Source: CAYNFQ01 sp964396715 (GTDB taxonomy: Bacteria; Patescibacteriota; Microgenomatia; Daviesbacterales; UBA10151). Taken from it: 52,361 nt of DNA. The DNA is taken from positions 1 through 52,361 of the forward strand of contig CAYNFQ010000006.1 in NCBI GenBank assembly GCA_964396715.1, read 5' to 3'. The position numbers and the translations under genes were made by a program. Numbering within the stretch: position 1 is the first letter of the stretch; every line of letters begins with the position of its first letter. Positions 1-7,420 of the stretch are shown one piece after another. The notes under the pieces are model-generated. The model was not told the DNA's origin. It ran no database searches and was given only the letters and a program-made list of their open reading frames with translations.

Positions 1-55
1 TCAGTTGCCTTTTTACTTGTCAAATCAACTTAAAAGTAGTTTTGCACCAAACTCT
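1..55. repeat. 55-bp terminal inverted repeat, left copy
   Basis: Bases 1-55 are the exact reverse complement of 52307-52361, and the identity stops at base 56. An exact length of 55 with no decay is what a de Bruijn assembler using k=55 leaves when a contig begins and ends at the same graph node. The copy covers the last codons and stop of the thioredoxin-like gene. A genuine inverted repeat bounding an invertible segment is the alternative. Confidence 0.95.
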
Positions 56-362
56 CATAATCCACCTTGAGTATCGTTACATCAGATGGTAAAATATTAC
101 CTCTCTCTTTTATCTCTTTTTCCAAAGCCTGGCAGGTCTGGCACCAAACAGTGGCAGCAAAAAATAAAACCGGTCTGCCATTTCTTTGAGCCGACACTAA
201 ATTTTGTTCGGAATAATCTATATAATTTAGCCTGTCCATTAAAATAGGGGAATTGGTGTCCGAAACTGTATTTTGTAATTTGTTAAATCCATCTCTGAAG
301 AAGAGAAAACCTATTGCAATTACAACTAAAAATACGGCAATGAATATATTAAACGGTTTCAT
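30..362 (-). CDS. Membrane-anchored thioredoxin-like protein, C-terminus truncated
   Basis: The start chosen is the internal ATG giving MKPFNIF, 8 bases after the stop of the ArsR gene; an upstream ATG at 386 would overlap that gene by 17 bases. Neither has a clear Shine-Dalgarno site. One membrane segment (about residues 4-22) is followed by a thioredoxin-fold start with the redox motif WCQTC. The family normally continues for another 30-40 residues past the strand ending VDY, but here the frame stops inside the 55-bp terminal repeat, so the gene is cut or misjoined at the contig edge. The likely role is an extracytoplasmic thiol-disulfide protein. It is probably cotranscribed with the ArsR gene, which would make it the regulated target. 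Confidence 0.7.
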   Translation of the reverse strand: MKPFNIFIAVFLVVIAIGFLFFRDGFNKLQNTVSDTNSPILMDRLNYIDYSEQNLVSAQRNGRPVLFFAATVWCQTCQALEKEIKERGNILPSDVTILKVDYESLVQNYF

Positions 363-369
363 ATTATCA

Positions 370-738
370 TCATTTAAACTTGTCAAAAAAACTCAAAAAT
401 TTATTCTTTTTCTTACTATTGCTAAGTGAATAACAAATCAGTTGACCGCAACGATGGTATTCAACAAGCCCCAGGTTTTTCAAATCCGATAATGCATGGG
501 ATATAGCAGATTGGGATAAATCCAAGACCTGAGTTAAATCAGCCACTGGAATTTCTTCTACCTGATGAAGTATTGAATAAATCTTTAATTTGGTAGGATC
601 TGATAAATTACGAATTATTCTTACGAGTTCTTCCTCATCTTGGGAGAAACTGATGGTTTTTTGCAAAGATGAAAGTTTAGAATTAGCTATGTAGTGAGGA
701 TGCCCTTCATGCCCTTGAATATATGCACGGTTGAACAT
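370..738 (-). CDS. ArsR/SmtB-family winged-helix regulator
   Basis: A 122-residue winged-helix protein whose core runs LSDPTKLKIYSIL, then a recognition region containing SQSAISHALSDLKNLGLVEY, then a beta wing with RCGQLICYSL. This is the ArsR/SmtB pattern. The classical ELCVCDL metal site is replaced by EIPVADLT, so arsenic or cadmium sensing through that helix is not supported. A His-rich N-terminus (HEGHPHY) and two wing cysteines could bind metal or sense redox state; that is inference. It directly precedes the thioredoxin-like gene, which suggests autoregulation and control of a redox function. A near-consensus promoter places the transcript start at about the ATG. Confidence 0.85.
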   Translation of the reverse strand: MFNRAYIQGHEGHPHYIANSKLSSLQKTISFSQDEEELVRIIRNLSDPTKLKIYSILHQVEEIPVADLTQVLDLSQSAISHALSDLKNLGLVEYHRCGQLICYSLSNSKKKNKFLSFFDKFK

Positions 739-744
739 ACACTA

Positions 745-773
745 ATATTACCTAGTTTAAATTATGTTGTCAA
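745..773 (-). promoter_or_regulatory. Promoter of the arsR-like gene, probably leaderless
   Basis: On the minus strand TTGACA (768-773) and TAATAT (745-750) are separated by 17 bases. Seven bases after the -10 box comes the ATG at 738, so the mRNA would begin at or next to the start codon. Confidence 0.65.
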
Positions 774-803
774 CGACTAGCAGTCATTTCAAAACCTCCC
801 TTG

Positions 804-850
804 TCATCCCTGCGAAGGCCCGCCTGCCAGCCTGCCGGCAGGATCCATTT
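804..850. repeat. Nested intergenic palindromes
   Basis: A GTCATCCCTGCGAAGG...CAGGATCC element, similar to the one at 25668, is split by a GC-rich palindrome whose core CCTGCCGGCAGG (831-842) is perfect. It lies between two minus-strand genes. This is the same GC-rich family found in frame in the PEP-synthase-like gene and in a tRNA pseudogene. Confidence 0.7.
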
Positions 851-908
851 AATAAAGTTGTAGCTAGTCCGCTTATTGTCTACTTACTCATTCGTTAAAA
901 GGTTTGTC

Positions 909-1877
909 TTATTGCTTTGCCTTTTCCTCTGGTGGTTGGTAGTCCGGGTTGAAGTATTGATAAAACTGCTCAACCTCTCTATAAATTCTTCGTGACTCTG
1001 CTGCTTTTGCATTGAACTGACTAACCATGTTATTAAATTGTGGAACAAGACCATTATACCCATCAATATTTCCCGCATTTTGATATGCAGTTAGCTGATG
1101 GCTAAGGTTATTAAGTTGACTGTTGAGAGTGGCGAGTTCAATATTCAATGCGTCTATTGCTCTCACCCTACTGTTAAACCCGCCGTTTTTGTAAAGTTCC
1201 ACCACCTTTTTGCGATCTACAAAGTATTGCTTATAGTGTTCTTCCAATTCCGGTGAAAGGTTAGTGTACTCCACGCCGAACTTTGAGTGTAACTCACTGA
1301 GGATATCATCCTCTCTTTTATTAGCTTTCTTATTGAGAATATCAATGACAGCCTTCAAATGCGGATCGTCCTGGTGTTTTGACAACTCCTGATCCAAAAG
1401 CGCATTGAGCTGCTCTTTTTTGCTGGAACGTACTCGTTTATAGGCTTCGTGCAGCATTTCATGGACGGAGGCTGCATACTTATGATCAGCAAATTTTGGA
1501 TCGTCAATTTTTAATAGGAATATTTGCCTCCCGGCAAAAGGTCCCCTCTCAGGATTTGGGGCAATACATGCTAGGGGCTCAACCCCTCCTTTTTTGACCT
1601 GACAGTATTTCATAAAACTCTGTACATCGACAGGCTGTGGATCTGCTCTATAGAGAATAACTTTCCCTTTGTCGGTCAGAGTATTTTTCTCTGCCAAATC
1701 TGCTATTTCGGCTGTTGGTTGATAGGTTTTCAGAAATTTTTCATCTGAATCAAGAAGCGTTTTTACAGCAAGAAAGGCAAAGATTACAATAAACAAAACT
1801 ACTGGGATTGCCAGTATAATCAAGACTACCCTCAGACATCCAATACCTTTTTTCTTTTGTAATGGTTTTTGCGCCAT
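909..1877 (-). CDS. Membrane-anchored protein with an HExxH zincin-like motif
   Basis: A 322-residue protein. A basic N-terminus precedes one membrane segment (about residues 15-38), and an extracytoplasmic part follows. The sequence SVHEMLHEAYKR at 137-148 contains HExxH plus a following Glu, as in zinc metallopeptidases. The C-terminal half is helical and likely coiled coil (around LATLNSQLNNLSHQL), ending in a Pro/Lys-rich tail. I do not recognise a named family, so peptidase activity is inferred from the motif alone. The long alpha-helical part and lone anchor would suit a cell-surface protein. It stands alone, between palindromic repeats and a gene-poor stretch. Confidence 0.75.
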   Translation of the reverse strand: MAQKPLQKKKGIGCLRVVLIILAIPVVLFIVIFAFLAVKTLLDSDEKFLKTYQPTAEIADLAEKNTLTDKGKVILYRADPQPVDVQSFMKYCQVKKGGVEPLACIAPNPERGPFAGRQIFLLKIDDPKFADHKYAASVHEMLHEAYKRVRSSKKEQLNALLDQELSKHQDDPHLKAVIDILNKKANKREDDILSELHSKFGVEYTNLSPELEEHYKQYFVDRKKVVELYKNGGFNSRVRAIDALNIELATLNSQLNNLSHQLTAYQNAGNIDGYNGLVPQFNNMVSQFNAKAAESRRIYREVEQFYQYFNPDYQPPEEKAKQ

Positions 1878-2171
1878 AAATACCTAATACCAGTTTAGTA
1901 ATAAAAAATACAGAAAGTCAATTACTAACTTCTTCCCAGGTATCATTTCCAAGATCATGCTTGTATACTTTCCTGCTTTTATTATCCACTCGGTACCAGT
2001 TAAAGGTATAGATGAAAGCCTAAGGCTACTTTTCTTCATCGCTCAATTTTCTCTTTTGCAGAGGAAGGATGATTGAAATTGTTACTCAGCAGATGATATT
2101 GTGGTGCTTATGAGATTAATCTCTCAGGCAGTCACTCAATGAACAAGTTCTTGCTTCGCAATAAAAGGAAT
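1878..2171. other. Gene-poor stretch, about 290 bases
   Basis: This lies between a minus-strand and a plus-strand gene and must hold both promoters. I see no RNA gene, strong terminator or repeat in it. The first 33 bases of a possible longer form of the DHH protein begin at 2139. Confidence 0.4.
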
Positions 2172-3116
2172 ATGTCTCAATCGCGGATTATCGTTACTGG
2201 TTATTCCAATCCTGACCTGGATGGTACTGCTTCCGCAATAGCATACGCAGAGTTACTTAAAAAAAAGGGTAAGAATGCAACTGCTGCACTTTTTGGTACA
2301 CCTCACAGAGAAGCGCAATTTGTCTTTAAAACCTTTGATATTGATAAACCTGCTCAAGCAGAAAACATTCTCAATCAGGTAGATAAGCTAATCCTTGTGG
2401 ATGCCAGTGATTTACGCGGTATCTCAAATTTAATTGACCTAAAGCAAGTAATTGAAGTAATTGACCATAGAAAGGTTAATCAAGCTGATAAATTTCCTAA
2501 TGCAAAAATACAGATTGAACTGGTTGGATCCTGTGCAACCTTAATTGCTGAAAAATTCTTTAAAGAAAAAATAATGATAACTTCCTCCTCCGCAGCCCTG
2601 CTTTACTCAGCAATTATCTCCAATACCGTCAATTTCCAAGCGGATGTCACTACAGATAGAGATAAGAAAATGTGCGACTGGTTGGTAAAACAATTTGATT
2701 TACCTGAAAACTATGTTCATAAAATGTTTGTGGCAAAGTCAGTATTTGGAAAACCTTTAAAAGAAGTACTTTGTGATGATTTTGCAACTTTCGAATTTAG
2801 TTCTAAACAGCTGGGAGTTGCGCAACTGGAAATTGTTAATACTGATGATTTTGTCTATAAAAACAAAAATGAAATACAAAAAGCACTTACTAAAATAAAA
2901 AAAGAAAAAAACCTAGATTTAATTTTTCTTTCTCTTATTGACTTAGAAAAAATAAAAAACACTTTTATGGTAATTGATGAATCCTCTAAAAAACTGCTTG
3001 AGCAAACATTAGGTGTTAGATTTGTAAATAATATCTCACGCCAGGAGGGTATTATGATGAGAAAAACTATTGTTTCCCTGGTGAAGGATCTATTAATCCC
3101 TACTATGCAAACTTAA
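2172..3116 (+). CDS. DHH-family phosphoesterase resembling family II inorganic pyrophosphatase
   Basis: The start MSQSRIIVTGYSNPD is preferred over an ATG 33 bases upstream because the family begins with this strand. A purine-rich AAAAGGAA precedes it at short spacing. Motif I reads GYSNPDLDGTASAIAYA, where family II pyrophosphatases have GHxNPDxDS. The DHH signature is changed to DHR (about residues 109-111 of the longer form). The C-terminal DHHA2-like region has ISRQEGIMMRKTIVSLV, matching the Ser-Arg-Lys substrate loop only in part. The overall domain order (DHH then DHHA2) and length fit manganese pyrophosphatase, but two metal-ligand His positions differ. The substrate could therefore be something other than pyrophosphate, or the metal site altered. 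Confidence 0.75.
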   Translation: MSQSRIIVTGYSNPDLDGTASAIAYAELLKKKGKNATAALFGTPHREAQFVFKTFDIDKPAQAENILNQVDKLILVDASDLRGISNLIDLKQVIEVIDHRKVNQADKFPNAKIQIELVGSCATLIAEKFFKEKIMITSSSAALLYSAIISNTVNFQADVTTDRDKKMCDWLVKQFDLPENYVHKMFVAKSVFGKPLKEVLCDDFATFEFSSKQLGVAQLEIVNTDDFVYKNKNEIQKALTKIKKEKNLDLIFLSLIDLEKIKNTFMVIDESSKKLLEQTLGVRFVNNISRQEGIMMRKTIVSLVKDLLIPTMQT

Positions 3117-3180
3117 GCAAAAGAAACGGTTAGCAAACATCATTCGAAGAGTGATGTATTAAAGTAAAAGTTAAGGTTTT

Positions 3181-3375
3181 AAATTAGGAAGTCTGTTTTT
3201 GAAGCTAATTCGGGGTACAACCACCATACTAAATCTGGTAAACTAGGCACAGACAAGAATTTTTCGGAGAATTCCCGCAGTCTACTCGCCTCGCTGTCGC
3301 CCTTGGCGAACCTCGCCTTCGGCGGGAGTCGGCGAAGCGGGTTTAAGGTACTAGCGGGTTCACAAACCTAAAGTA
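3181..3375 (-). repeat. Dispersed LHRL-type element, copy E, with an inserted GC-rich palindrome
   Basis: On the minus strand an open frame reads CEPASTL, then an insertion, then RLREFSEKFLS, SLPDLVWWLYPELA and a stop. It matches the copy at 30775-30950, which reads CEPHGILHRLREFS, SLPDFIWLLQPELA. The insertion (about 3282-3343) holds CTCGCCTCGC and GGCGAAGCGGG words and keeps the frame open. No standard start codon is visible upstream, so it is listed as a repeat with coding character, not as a gene. Confidence 0.6.
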
Positions 3376-3377
3376 GA

Positions 3378-3947
3378 ATGATTTTTTCAAACACCAAAAT
3401 ACTGGTTGCAGCCAGTCTGATCACTATAATGTTTGGCTTTGGCCTGATTTGGTTTGGGTTAAAAACTGCTACTTTAAAACAGGCTGTTTTGGTGGAAAAC
3501 TCTCCTCCCGCCACTGCTTCAGCCGCTCCCAGGGTGAACAATGAAAAGCTTTTGGTTACAGAAGTTATTGACGGGGACACAATCAAAATCCAAACCGGAC
3601 AAACAGTCAGGCTCTTGGGGATAGATACGCCGGAAACCAAAGATCCGAGAAGACCTGTTGGTTGTTTTGGCAAGGAGGCTGCAAATGAGACAAAGAAGCT
3701 GCTCTTAGGAAAAGAAATAATCCTCCAAAAAGATGTTTCCGAAACCGATAAATACGGCAGGCTTTTAAGATATATTTATCTTCCCTTAGAGGACGGGCAA
3801 GATCTTTTTGTGAATGATTATCTGGTAAGAGAGGGATTTGCCAGCGCTTTAACTTACCCTCCTGATGTGAAATTTAACGAGCAACTGCGGGAAGCGGAAA
3901 GGTCTGCCAAAGAAAATAAAAGGGGACTGTGGGGTAAGTGTAACTAG
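3378..3947 (+). CDS. Membrane-anchored thermonuclease-like protein (SNase domain)
   Basis: A 189-residue protein with an N-terminal membrane segment or uncleaved signal (residues 7-28) and a linker. A staphylococcal nuclease fold follows, showing TEVIDGDTIKI, VRLLGIDTPE with the catalytic Arg and metal-binding Asp, DKYGRLLRYIYL with the second catalytic Arg, and EAERSAKENKRGLWGKC at the end. It should degrade DNA or RNA outside the membrane with Ca2+. CPR cells are thought to scavenge nucleotides, and a surface nuclease fits that. The next gene starts 21 bases downstream, so the two likely share an mRNA. Confidence 0.9.
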   Translation: MIFSNTKILVAASLITIMFGFGLIWFGLKTATLKQAVLVENSPPATASAAPRVNNEKLLVTEVIDGDTIKIQTGQTVRLLGIDTPETKDPRRPVGCFGKEAANETKKLLLGKEIILQKDVSETDKYGRLLRYIYLPLEDGQDLFVNDYLVREGFASALTYPPDVKFNEQLREAERSAKENKRGLWGKCN

Positions 3948-3968
3948 TTGTGGTAAACTGAAGATATC

Positions 3969-4463
3969 ATGAAAAAGTTTGCCATACAGGCAGTTTTACT
4001 GCTTATTGTGATTGCTCTGGCATTGGTATTTTTTGGCCCGACTGCCAAAGTATCCAAGATAGAATTACCCTTTCTTCCAAAACCGGCTATTTTTACCAAG
4101 TTGCAGATAAAGGGGGTTAATCTGAGGGTAGAAATTGCCGATTCACAACCTAAAAGAAGCAAAGGTTTGGGAGGGAGAAGCAGTTTGGGGCAAAATGAAG
4201 GGATGCTGTTTATTTTTCCCAAGGCGGATAAGTACCAGTTTTGGATGAAAGGATTAATTTTCCCTTTGGATTTAATATACATCAAAGATGAAAAAATTGT
4301 CGAAATTTTATCCAGCGTCCAACCGCCCGCTGCGGGGCAAACAGATGCCTCTTTGCCAATTTATCAGCCGCAGGAGGAGATAAATATGGTTTTGGAGGTG
4401 AATGCCGGTACAGTACTGAGGTTGAATATTCAACCAGGAGACACAATTAAACTTTTACCATGA
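3969..4463 (+). CDS. DUF192 protein with an N-terminal membrane anchor
   Basis: A 164-residue protein. A membrane segment at residues 5-25 is followed by the DUF192 fold. Visible family marks are RSKGLGGRSSLGQNEGMLF, then FWMKGLIFPLDLIYI and the closing LNIQPGDTIKLLP. The biochemical function of DUF192 is not established; it is often secreted. It lies between the nuclease gene and the PEP-synthase-like gene, whose ATG overlaps its stop (ATGA), so translation is probably coupled. Confidence 0.88.
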   Translation: MKKFAIQAVLLLIVIALALVFFGPTAKVSKIELPFLPKPAIFTKLQIKGVNLRVEIADSQPKRSKGLGGRSSLGQNEGMLFIFPKADKYQFWMKGLIFPLDLIYIKDEKIVEILSSVQPPAAGQTDASLPIYQPQEEINMVLEVNAGTVLRLNIQPGDTIKLLP

Positions 4464-6007
4464 TGGAGATTCTGCCCATTAAAGTTGTAACTTTGGAAGA
4501 TGCCCCAATTTTTGGTGGATTGAATGTTAGTTTAGGCAAACTGGCAAGATTAGGTTTGCCTGTTGGGAGGGGGATAGTTGTTGCTCCGCCTGAGTTTAAA
4601 TTAAAAGCAGTCCTGGAGCATTTTGCTTTTGGGAAAAGAGAGCTTTTTGAGCAAAGCCTGAACTTAGTTAAAAAAGAGATTTCCAAAGTGCCTATTCCCG
4701 AAGTTTTACAACAAGAAATTAAAAAACAAAATAAATTTTTATTAAGCGGGCAAGAAATTAAGGGTATAAAAAATCTTTGGCAAACACTTTTGAGGATCTG
4801 GCTTGAAGAAATAAAATCAAGGCTTTGGCAAGATGGTTTTTATCCGGGAATTACTCAAAATTTAGATCCTCAAGCGGTAATTTTTGTAAAAAGAGTAGAA
4901 GCACAAGGGGCTGCTTATTTTGATACTCTAGGGGATGATACGGTCATAAATATTAGGGAGGGAAAACTGCATCCGAATGACCTAAAAAAATTAGATGAAA
5001 TGGTCAGACAAGCCAACAGAAAATTATTTATCCCTCATGAATATGAGTGGATTGTAGATGGGGGAGTTAGGTTAACTAAAGTATTACCGTATACTCCAGT
5101 TTCTGCCTCATCCTTAATAATTCCTGAGGTGTCTACCTACGACACACCTGGTGTGGGTAATGGTAAGACTGAAGTTAGGTCTGCTGTGAAAGTTTTTTTG
5201 GATTTATCCAGCGGTTTGGTGGTGGAAAGTCAGGTTGATGGGGTGTTTATTGCTTCTGAGAAAATATTTGATTTAAATAAATCCCGGGATTCCTTTGAGG
5301 ATCTGGTTTTTAGACTGGTGGAGTCGGCCACCACCTTTCCCAACTCCCCCATCCTTTTTAAATTGGCGGATATGTCAGAAGGCCTGCCTGCTCGCCTCGC
5401 GGCGAAGCGGGCCGGCAGGCAGGGTATGGGGAAAGTTAGAGGAACTCTCAGGCTTTTACATCAGAAAAGTTTATTTGAACCAATGATTGATGCCTTGGAT
5501 TTTGCCCGTCACAAAAAGGGGCTGACAAATGTCCATATTGTAATTCCATTTGTTAGGGGAGTAAATGAGCTTTTACAAATTAAAAGAGAACTGGCAGTAA
5601 AAAAACTTTCACGCAAAAATTCTTTACAACTTTGGATGGAGGCGGCAGTGCCAGAAAATATAGTTAATCTTGAGGATTATCTGATGGTTGGGCTAGATGG
5701 CGTGGTCTTAAATATGGATGAGCTCACTAGCCATTTGAATGGATTTGATACTACCCAGGAGGATTTACTGTTTTACAAAAACGAAGTAGATGGCTTAATA
5801 AAATTTTTAGAAGATGGAATAAGACTTTTGCACAGATCAAAAATACCATTTATAGCTTATGGCACTTTGAGTCTTTATCCAAAAGTTTTGGAGTTTTTGG
5901 TGGGAAAAGGAGTTTGGGGCATAGTGGTGGAAAAATATGAGGCCCCATCTGCCAAGGATTTACTTTATCAGACAGAAAAAAGGCTGATACTCAGGAAATC
6001 CGCCTAG
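4460..6007 (+). CDS. Degenerate PEP synthase / PPDK-like protein lacking the phosphohistidine domain
   Basis: A 515-residue protein, against about 750-800 for PEP synthase. The N-terminus (SLGKLARLGLPVGRGIVV) matches the start of the nucleotide-binding domain. The C-terminal half matches the PEP-utilising TIM barrel (MGKVRGTLRLLHQKSLF, NVHIVIPFVRGVNELLQIK, LQLWMEAAVPENIVNLEDY). The swivelling His domain is missing. The catalytic Cys of the usual GICGQAPS loop is replaced (PFIAYGTLSLYP), and the LMRxEF strand is altered, so normal catalysis is unlikely. The segment LPARLAAKRAGRQG, between MSEG and MGKVRG, is encoded by a GC-rich palindrome and looks like an in-frame insertion. A regulatory or scaffold role is conceivable but unproven. 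Confidence 0.75.
   Translation: MMEILPIKVVTLEDAPIFGGLNVSLGKLARLGLPVGRGIVVAPPEFKLKAVLEHFAFGKRELFEQSLNLVKKEISKVPIPEVLQQEIKKQNKFLLSGQEIKGIKNLWQTLLRIWLEEIKSRLWQDGFYPGITQNLDPQAVIFVKRVEAQGAAYFDTLGDDTVINIREGKLHPNDLKKLDEMVRQANRKLFIPHEYEWIVDGGVRLTKVLPYTPVSASSLIIPEVSTYDTPGVGNGKTEVRSAVKVFLDLSSGLVVESQVDGVFIASEKIFDLNKSRDSFEDLVFRLVESATTFPNSPILFKLADMSEGLPARLAAKRAGRQGMGKVRGTLRLLHQKSLFEPMIDALDFARHKKGLTNVHIVIPFVRGVNELLQIKRELAVKKLSRKNSLQLWMEAAVPENIVNLEDYLMVGLDGVVLNMDELTSHLNGFDTTQEDLLFYKNEVDGLIKFLEDGIRLLHRSKIPFIAYGTLSLYPKVLEFLVGKGVWGIVVEKYEAPSAKDLLYQTEKRLILRKSA
5383..5423. repeat. GC-rich palindrome inserted in frame in the PEP-synthase-like gene
   Basis: Arms CCTGCCTGC (5383-5391) and GCAGGCAGG (5415-5423) are perfectly complementary. 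Inside them TCGCC (5392-5396) pairs with GGCGA (5401-5405). The element shares an 18-base core, CGCCTCGCGGCGAAGCGG, with the element in uvrB in opposite orientation. Removing about 14 codons restores the usual MSEGMGKVRG spacing. Confidence 0.85.
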
Positions 6008-6010
6008 GCA

Positions 6011-6029
6011 CGCAAGGCCAGGCCTTGCG
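6011..6029. terminator. Hairpin between convergent genes
   Basis: CGCAAGGCC and GGCCTTGCG form a 9-bp perfect inverted repeat around a single A, between the stops of the PEP-synthase-like gene and rsmI. There is no T-run, so it is either an atypical bidirectional terminator or a palindromic repeat. Confidence 0.45.
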
Positions 6030-6032
6030 AGG

Positions 6033-6710
6033 CTAAAGATGAAAAAGTAGAATGTATTCTCCTTTAGGATTTTTTAAAATTTCTAACCACTCACTTATTA
6101 ATTTAGTTTCCACACTTTGATGAATCTTAGTTAATTCATGGGCCAAAACTACTTCCATATCCCCAAAAACTTCCCTCATATCCTCTAAGATTTTAATTAG
6201 TTTATGTGGGGAGACAAACATGATATATGTAGCTTTTAATCCTTCATTACCTTCTCGATCGAGAAGGTAATGAAGAAATTTGAGCCTATGCCCATTTTTT
6301 TCTGGGGGATAACCTAAAAATGTAAATTTGTCAGGGGGAAGGCCGGATAAAGTCAGGGCTGTTATTACAGATGACGGGCCTGGTAATGAATCTAGCTTAA
6401 TCCCCTGGCGGATTGCTTCTCTAACCAGTTTATATCCCGGATCAGAAATAAGTGGAGTTCCGGCATCAGAGACTAAGGCCAGGTTTTCTCCCTGGTTTAA
6501 TCTGTTGATTATCTGTGGGATAGTCTTAAATTCATTGTAGTCATTTAGCACGATCAGTTGTTTTTTATATGAGATATTGTAATGTTTGAGTAACACAGAA
6601 GTTCTTCTGGTATCTTCACAAATTATCCCATCAACTTCTTTTAAAACCGCTAGGGCTCTTAAAGTGATATCCTTCAGATTACCAATGGGTGTTGAAATAA
6701 TGTAAAGCAT
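6033..6710 (-). CDS. rsmI: 16S rRNA 2'-O-methyltransferase RsmI
   Basis: A 225-residue tetrapyrrole-methylase-fold protein with MLYIISTPIGNLKDITLRAL at the start, IICEDTRRTSVLLKHY, LVSDAGTPLISDPGYKLV and LDSLPGPSSVITALTLSGLP. These are the RsmI signatures for methylating C1402 of 16S rRNA with SAM. It is shorter than the E. coli enzyme (about 285 residues), as expected for CPR. Between HRLKFL and LKATYIMFVSPHKL the sequence HYLLDREGNEG is encoded by a perfect 34-base palindrome (6242-6275). That position is normally a surface loop before the C-terminal domain, so the insertion is probably tolerated. Confidence 0.92.
   Translation of the reverse strand: MLYIISTPIGNLKDITLRALAVLKEVDGIICEDTRRTSVLLKHYNISYKKQLIVLNDYNEFKTIPQIINRLNQGENLALVSDAGTPLISDPGYKLVREAIRQGIKLDSLPGPSSVITALTLSGLPPDKFTFLGYPPEKNGHRLKFLHYLLDREGNEGLKATYIMFVSPHKLIKILEDMREVFGDMEVVLAHELTKIHQSVETKLISEWLEILKNPKGEYILLFHL
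6242..6275. repeat. Perfect 34-base palindrome inside rsmI
   Basis: The half-site CTTCATTACCTTCTCGA (6242-6258) is followed directly by its exact reverse complement (6259-6275). It keeps the rsmI frame open and adds about 11 residues. Confidence 0.95.
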
Positions 6711-6759
6711 GATTATTGTAGTTTGTTATGATACACTAGAGTATCATAGTAAATTGAGA

Positions 6760-7389
6760 CTATTTTCTTCTCTTAAATTTGCTGATTATACTGGCTCGGA
6801 TTTCAGCATCAACTAAGGTATGATGAAGGCCGGGAAGGATAGAGACAAAGATGATAAGCCCCACAATTGGTAATAAGTATTGATCTACATTAGGAATAAG
6901 ATTGCCTAAATAATATCCTGCAAAAGTAATGCCAACTGCCCAAAGCACCCCTCCGATGAGATTATAAGTAACAAACTTTTTGTAATTCATGGTTCCTACT
7001 CCTGCCACAACAGGGGCAAAAGCTCGGATAACCGGTACAAATCTTGCTAGGATAATGGTTTTTCCGCCATGTTTATCATAAAATTTTTGGGCCCTTTCCA
7101 AATGCTTTTTATGAAAAAAAATTGAGCTGTCTTTGGTAAAAATTTTCGGCCCTAACTTTTTACCAATGTAGTAACCGATGCTGTCTCCTAAAACTGCAAA
7201 AATAAAACAGCCGGCAATTAAGATTTTAATATCCAAAAAACCTTGGGAAGCCAAAAATCCGGCAGTAAAAAGGAGGCTGTCCCCGGGAAAGAAAAACCCA
7301 ATCAGTAAGCCTGATTCCAAAAAAACTATGGCAAAAACACCCAAATAGCCAACAGTGCGGATAAGTTCTATCAGATCAAATTGAGGCAT
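6760..7389 (-). CDS. DedA-family membrane protein
   Basis: A 209-residue integral membrane protein with the DedA (VTT/SNARE-associated) pattern. It has a re-entrant region with ESGLLIGFFFPGDSLLF, then FAVLGDSIGYYIGKKLG, then FARFVPVIRAFAPVVAGVG-like residues (ILARFVPVIRAFAP), then several helices. Conserved Glu, Gly-Asp and Arg positions of the family are present. DedA proteins are implicated in lipid (undecaprenyl phosphate or phosphatidyl) flipping and membrane homeostasis. It lies between rsmI and lexA on the same strand with small gaps. Its relation to those genes is not evident. Confidence 0.9.
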   Translation of the reverse strand: MPQFDLIELIRTVGYLGVFAIVFLESGLLIGFFFPGDSLLFTAGFLASQGFLDIKILIAGCFIFAVLGDSIGYYIGKKLGPKIFTKDSSIFFHKKHLERAQKFYDKHGGKTIILARFVPVIRAFAPVVAGVGTMNYKKFVTYNLIGGVLWAVGITFAGYYLGNLIPNVDQYLLPIVGLIIFVSILPGLHHTLVDAEIRASIISKFKRRK

Positions 7390-7420
7390 AAAGTATAGTA
7401 TAACAGAAATTAGAGAGCTA

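Noticed and set aside
884..1078. Minus-strand ORF overlapping the zincin-like gene
   Set aside because: It is a shadow in another frame of the 909-1877 gene, with low-complexity content and no signals.
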